Positions 32,933 to 34,570 of a stretch of DNA of 34,570 bases are shown piece after piece. Within the stretch, counting starts at the first letter, position 1. Each line of letters starts with the position of its first letter. Position numbers and translations under genes: made by a program. Under the pieces are notes generated by a model. It saw nothing but the letters and a program-made list of their open reading frames with translations, did no database searches and was not told the DNA's origin. Source of the stretch: an uncultured Eubacterium sp. (GTDB lineage Bacteria; Bacillota; Clostridia; Lachnospirales; Lachnospiraceae); contig CAJTTQ010000018.1 in NCBI GenBank assembly GCA_910579145.1, positions 1 to 34,570 of the forward strand, read 5' to 3'.

Positions 32933-33973
32933 ATGAAAGTGAAGGTTTTTGAAAAGGACAACGTGATCTATGGTGCATTTGGCGGGCAGCATAAGGATCA
33001 GGGAAACACAAAGGAAACAGAGGTGAAAAAGCTGGGGGATTTAATGGAGGACTGGAACACGAACATCAATTATGTTGGGAATTCTAAGACGACATGGGTG
33101 TTTACGGCCAATTTACAGCGTCATATCCTATCGTTTTGGGGAAAGGACTTTCCGCTTTGTGATATGACAACAAAGGAAATCCTCACCTATTTTACCTTTT
33201 TAAAGTCCTCGAAAAGTTTAAGCAGCAATACGATCAACAAGCATCGGACACATCTCATGACGCTGTTTGAATACATGGTGGAAAACAGTGAGGTTTATGG
33301 GATCGAGGTCAATCCGGTGCGAAAGATCAGGCCCTTGAAGCAGGAGCCGTTTTTCCACCACATTTACCAGCCGGAGGAGGCGAGGGAGATCCTGGCGGCG
33401 CTGAAATCTTCCGAAAAGATCGGTCTCGAAGTATCTGCCGGTATCGCGCTGTACTGCGGCTGCCGGCGCGAAGAGGTGTGCGCGCTGAGGTGGGATAATG
33501 TGGATATGGTGAATCGTGTCCTGACGATCTGTGAAGTGCGGACGACGGCCGGAAAGGAGATCGTAAAGATGAACCACACAAAAAATCATACGGTGCGGCA
33601 GATCGGCATTCCCGACGCGCTGCATGACATTTTACAGCGGGCGGAGCAGCAGCAAAAAAAAGACCGCAAGAACTACGGGTATCTGTATAAAAACAAACCG
33701 GATTTTGTGCTGCGGGAAAAAGACGGAGGGCCGTGGCATCCGAATAACGTGATGAAGCGCTGGGCGCGGTTCATCCACGCCAATGGCTTCCGTTACATAC
33801 GTTACCACGATCTACGCCATACAAATCTGAGCTTACTTATGACGAAAATGAGTGCGGTGGATGTGGCGAAACTGGGAGGCCACATAAAAGTATCGACGAC
33901 GACGAACATTTACGGGCACAGCTTTAACAATGCTGTTGAAACGGGAGTAAAAACGATCAATGAACTTTTGTGA
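32933..33973 (+). CDS. Tyrosine recombinase/integrase (XerC/XerD-like)
   Basis: A 346-residue site-specific recombinase. The N-terminal SAM-like core-binding domain spans about 30-130, and the catalytic domain about 145-346. All active-site residues are present: Arg178 (GCRREEVCALRW), Lys217, His292-x-x-Arg295 (HDLRH), His317 (GGH) and nucleophile Tyr327 (NIYGH). The start is ATG 32933, but AGGAGG ends only 2 bases before it; GTG 32939 (8-base spacing) may be the true start. It has no accompanying phage, transposon or excisionase genes, so it could be a relic or an independent recombinase. It is not clearly the housekeeping XerC/D, and its target is unknown. Confidence 0.9.
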   Translation: MKVKVFEKDNVIYGAFGGQHKDQGNTKETEVKKLGDLMEDWNTNINYVGNSKTTWVFTANLQRHILSFWGKDFPLCDMTTKEILTYFTFLKSSKSLSSNTINKHRTHLMTLFEYMVENSEVYGIEVNPVRKIRPLKQEPFFHHIYQPEEAREILAALKSSEKIGLEVSAGIALYCGCRREEVCALRWDNVDMVNRVLTICEVRTTAGKEIVKMNHTKNHTVRQIGIPDALHDILQRAEQQQKKDRKNYGYLYKNKPDFVLREKDGGPWHPNNVMKRWARFIHANGFRYIRYHDLRHTNLSLLMTKMSAVDVAKLGGHIKVSTTTNIYGHSFNNAVETGVKTINELL

Positions 33974-33977
33974 TTCT

Positions 33978-34004
33978 TTCCCGTGACCTATCGTGGCATG
34001 GGAA
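33978..34004 (+). terminator. Weak hairpin just after the recombinase gene
   Basis: TTCCCGTG (33978-33985) pairs with CATGGGAA (33997-34004) with one wobble, across an 11-base loop, starting 5 bases after the stop. No T-run follows, so termination is doubtful. The remaining bases to 34066 hold nothing I recognise. Confidence 0.35.
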
Positions 34005-34067
34005 GTCCGCTGAAGAAAAAGCCTGGACAGACGAAAAAGCAGACGGGTTAAAAAAACGAGATAGATA

Positions 34068-34149
34068 AAAAACCGAACAGATTTCCCGGTCTGCCGTGAG
34101 GATCTATAGAGGACACACGGCAGATTTACGGGGAAGCTGTTCGGTTTTT
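34068..34149. terminator. Large bidirectional terminator between recombinase and xylB
   Basis: An 82-base compound hairpin. The outer 13-bp stem pairs 34068-34080 with 34137-34149; an inner 10-bp stem pairs 34089-34098 with 34116-34125; the arms between (CCCG and CGGGG) also pair with a bulge. The A-run on the left and T-run on the right provide U-tails in both directions. It begins 10 bases beyond the xylB stop on the minus strand. Confidence 0.8.
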
Positions 34150-34159
34150 GAGAAATGGT

Positions 34160-34570
34160 TTACGCTTTCAGCGTATCATACAGTGCTTTTACAGTAGGAT
34201 AAATTTCTTTAAACTTCGCGTACTTCTTATCATATTTTGCCGCGAGGGAAGCATCCGGTTCCACGGTATCGACCACTTTTACGATCTTTGCTGCCGCTTC
34301 TTCCACCGATGCGTATTCTCCACAGGCCACAGCGGCCAGCATCGCGCCGCCGAGACCGGGGCCTTCTTCACTCTCGATGATGTTCACTTTGATGTTCAGT
34401 ACGTTAGCGATGATCTTTCTCCAAAGAGGACTCTTCGCGCCGCCGCCGCAGATCTTCGTTTCCTCGATCTTGATACCGAGGTCTTTTGCCACCTCGAAGG
34501 AATCACGGATGGCAAATGCGACGCCTTCCAGTACGGCCTGTGTCATATCGGCTCTGGTGGAATCCATCGA
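34160..34570 (-). CDS. xylB: Xylulokinase, C-terminal part (5' end outside window)
   Basis: The frame is open to the window edge, so only the last 136 or so residues are seen. They match the C-terminal ASKHA domain of xylulose kinase: DSTRADMTQAVLEGVAFAIRDS (split; near the edge), ICGGGAKSPLWRKIIANVLN (the ATP-binding segment) and EEGPGLGGAMLAAVACGEY. The enzyme phosphorylates D-xylulose to feed the pentose phosphate pathway, so it fits the xylanase genes elsewhere in the window. It is distinct from the FGGY kinase at 19401. The rest of its operon (perhaps xylA and transporters) would lie to the right. Confidence 0.88.
   Translation of the reverse strand, partial: SMDSTRADMTQAVLEGVAFAIRDSFEVAKDLGIKIEETKICGGGAKSPLWRKIIANVLNIKVNIIESEEGPGLGGAMLAAVACGEYASVEEAAAKIVKVVDTVEPDASLAAKYDKKYAKFKEIYPTVKALYDTLKA

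Overview
The window looks like chromosome of a xylan-degrading Clostridia member, most likely Lachnospiraceae. The reasons are moderate GC, strong AGGAGG-type ribosome sites, frequent TTG/GTG starts, secreted enzymes with lysine-rich Ig-like modules and Pro/Thr linkers, and a BspA-type leucine-rich-repeat protein. Family and species are inferred from gene content only. No rRNA, tRNA, CRISPR array or insertion sequence is visible.

Layout. (1) 1-3058: the 3' end of a surface LRR protein, a convergent SH3/NlpC-P60 wall hydrolase and a RidA deaminase. (2) 3246-12426: a xylan-utilisation locus. A secreted GH43 enzyme is divergent from an SGNH/GDSL esterase and an AraC-type regulator. These are followed by an apparent operon of a cytidylate-kinase-like gene and two paralogous secreted GH10 xylanases. 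Three promoters here carry the same direct-repeat motif placed immediately against the -35 box, which marks them as probable targets of the local AraC protein. (3) 12437-18191: gltX, a UvrD/PcrA-type helicase broken by a one-base insertion inside its Walker A motif, then feoA and feoB, all closely spaced or overlapping. (4) 18211-19303: a DUF3990 (ADP-ribosyltransferase-like) gene and a small partner, a candidate toxin-antitoxin pair. (5) 19319-24910: an FGGY sugar kinase with a consensus promoter, a YgiQ-type radical SAM protein, rmlB and rmlD. (6) 24920-27328: a class A penicillin-binding protein on the minus strand. (7) 27472-32038: a plus-strand series of YigZ-like protein, rarA, a small membrane protein, tgt, yajC and rmlA. 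(8) 32082-34570: a catalytically dead LytM-like membrane protein whose ribosome site is locked in a perfect inverted repeat, a lone tyrosine recombinase, a large bidirectional terminator and the 3' end of xylulokinase xylB.

How the genes work together. GH10 xylanases cut the xylan backbone, the SGNH esterase probably removes acetyl groups, and GH43 trims xylose or arabinose side groups. XylB at the right edge feeds xylulose into the pentose phosphate pathway. The AraC gene sits in the middle of its likely targets. The rest is mostly housekeeping and envelope biology (dTDP-rhamnose, peptidoglycan, tRNA modification, secretion, iron uptake). Points most worth a second look: the shared AraC-type operator, the terminator-like hairpin in the xylanase operon leader, the DUF3990 pair, the RBS-sequestering inverted repeat, the helicase frameshift and an EF-hand loop inserted in the GH43 catalytic domain.
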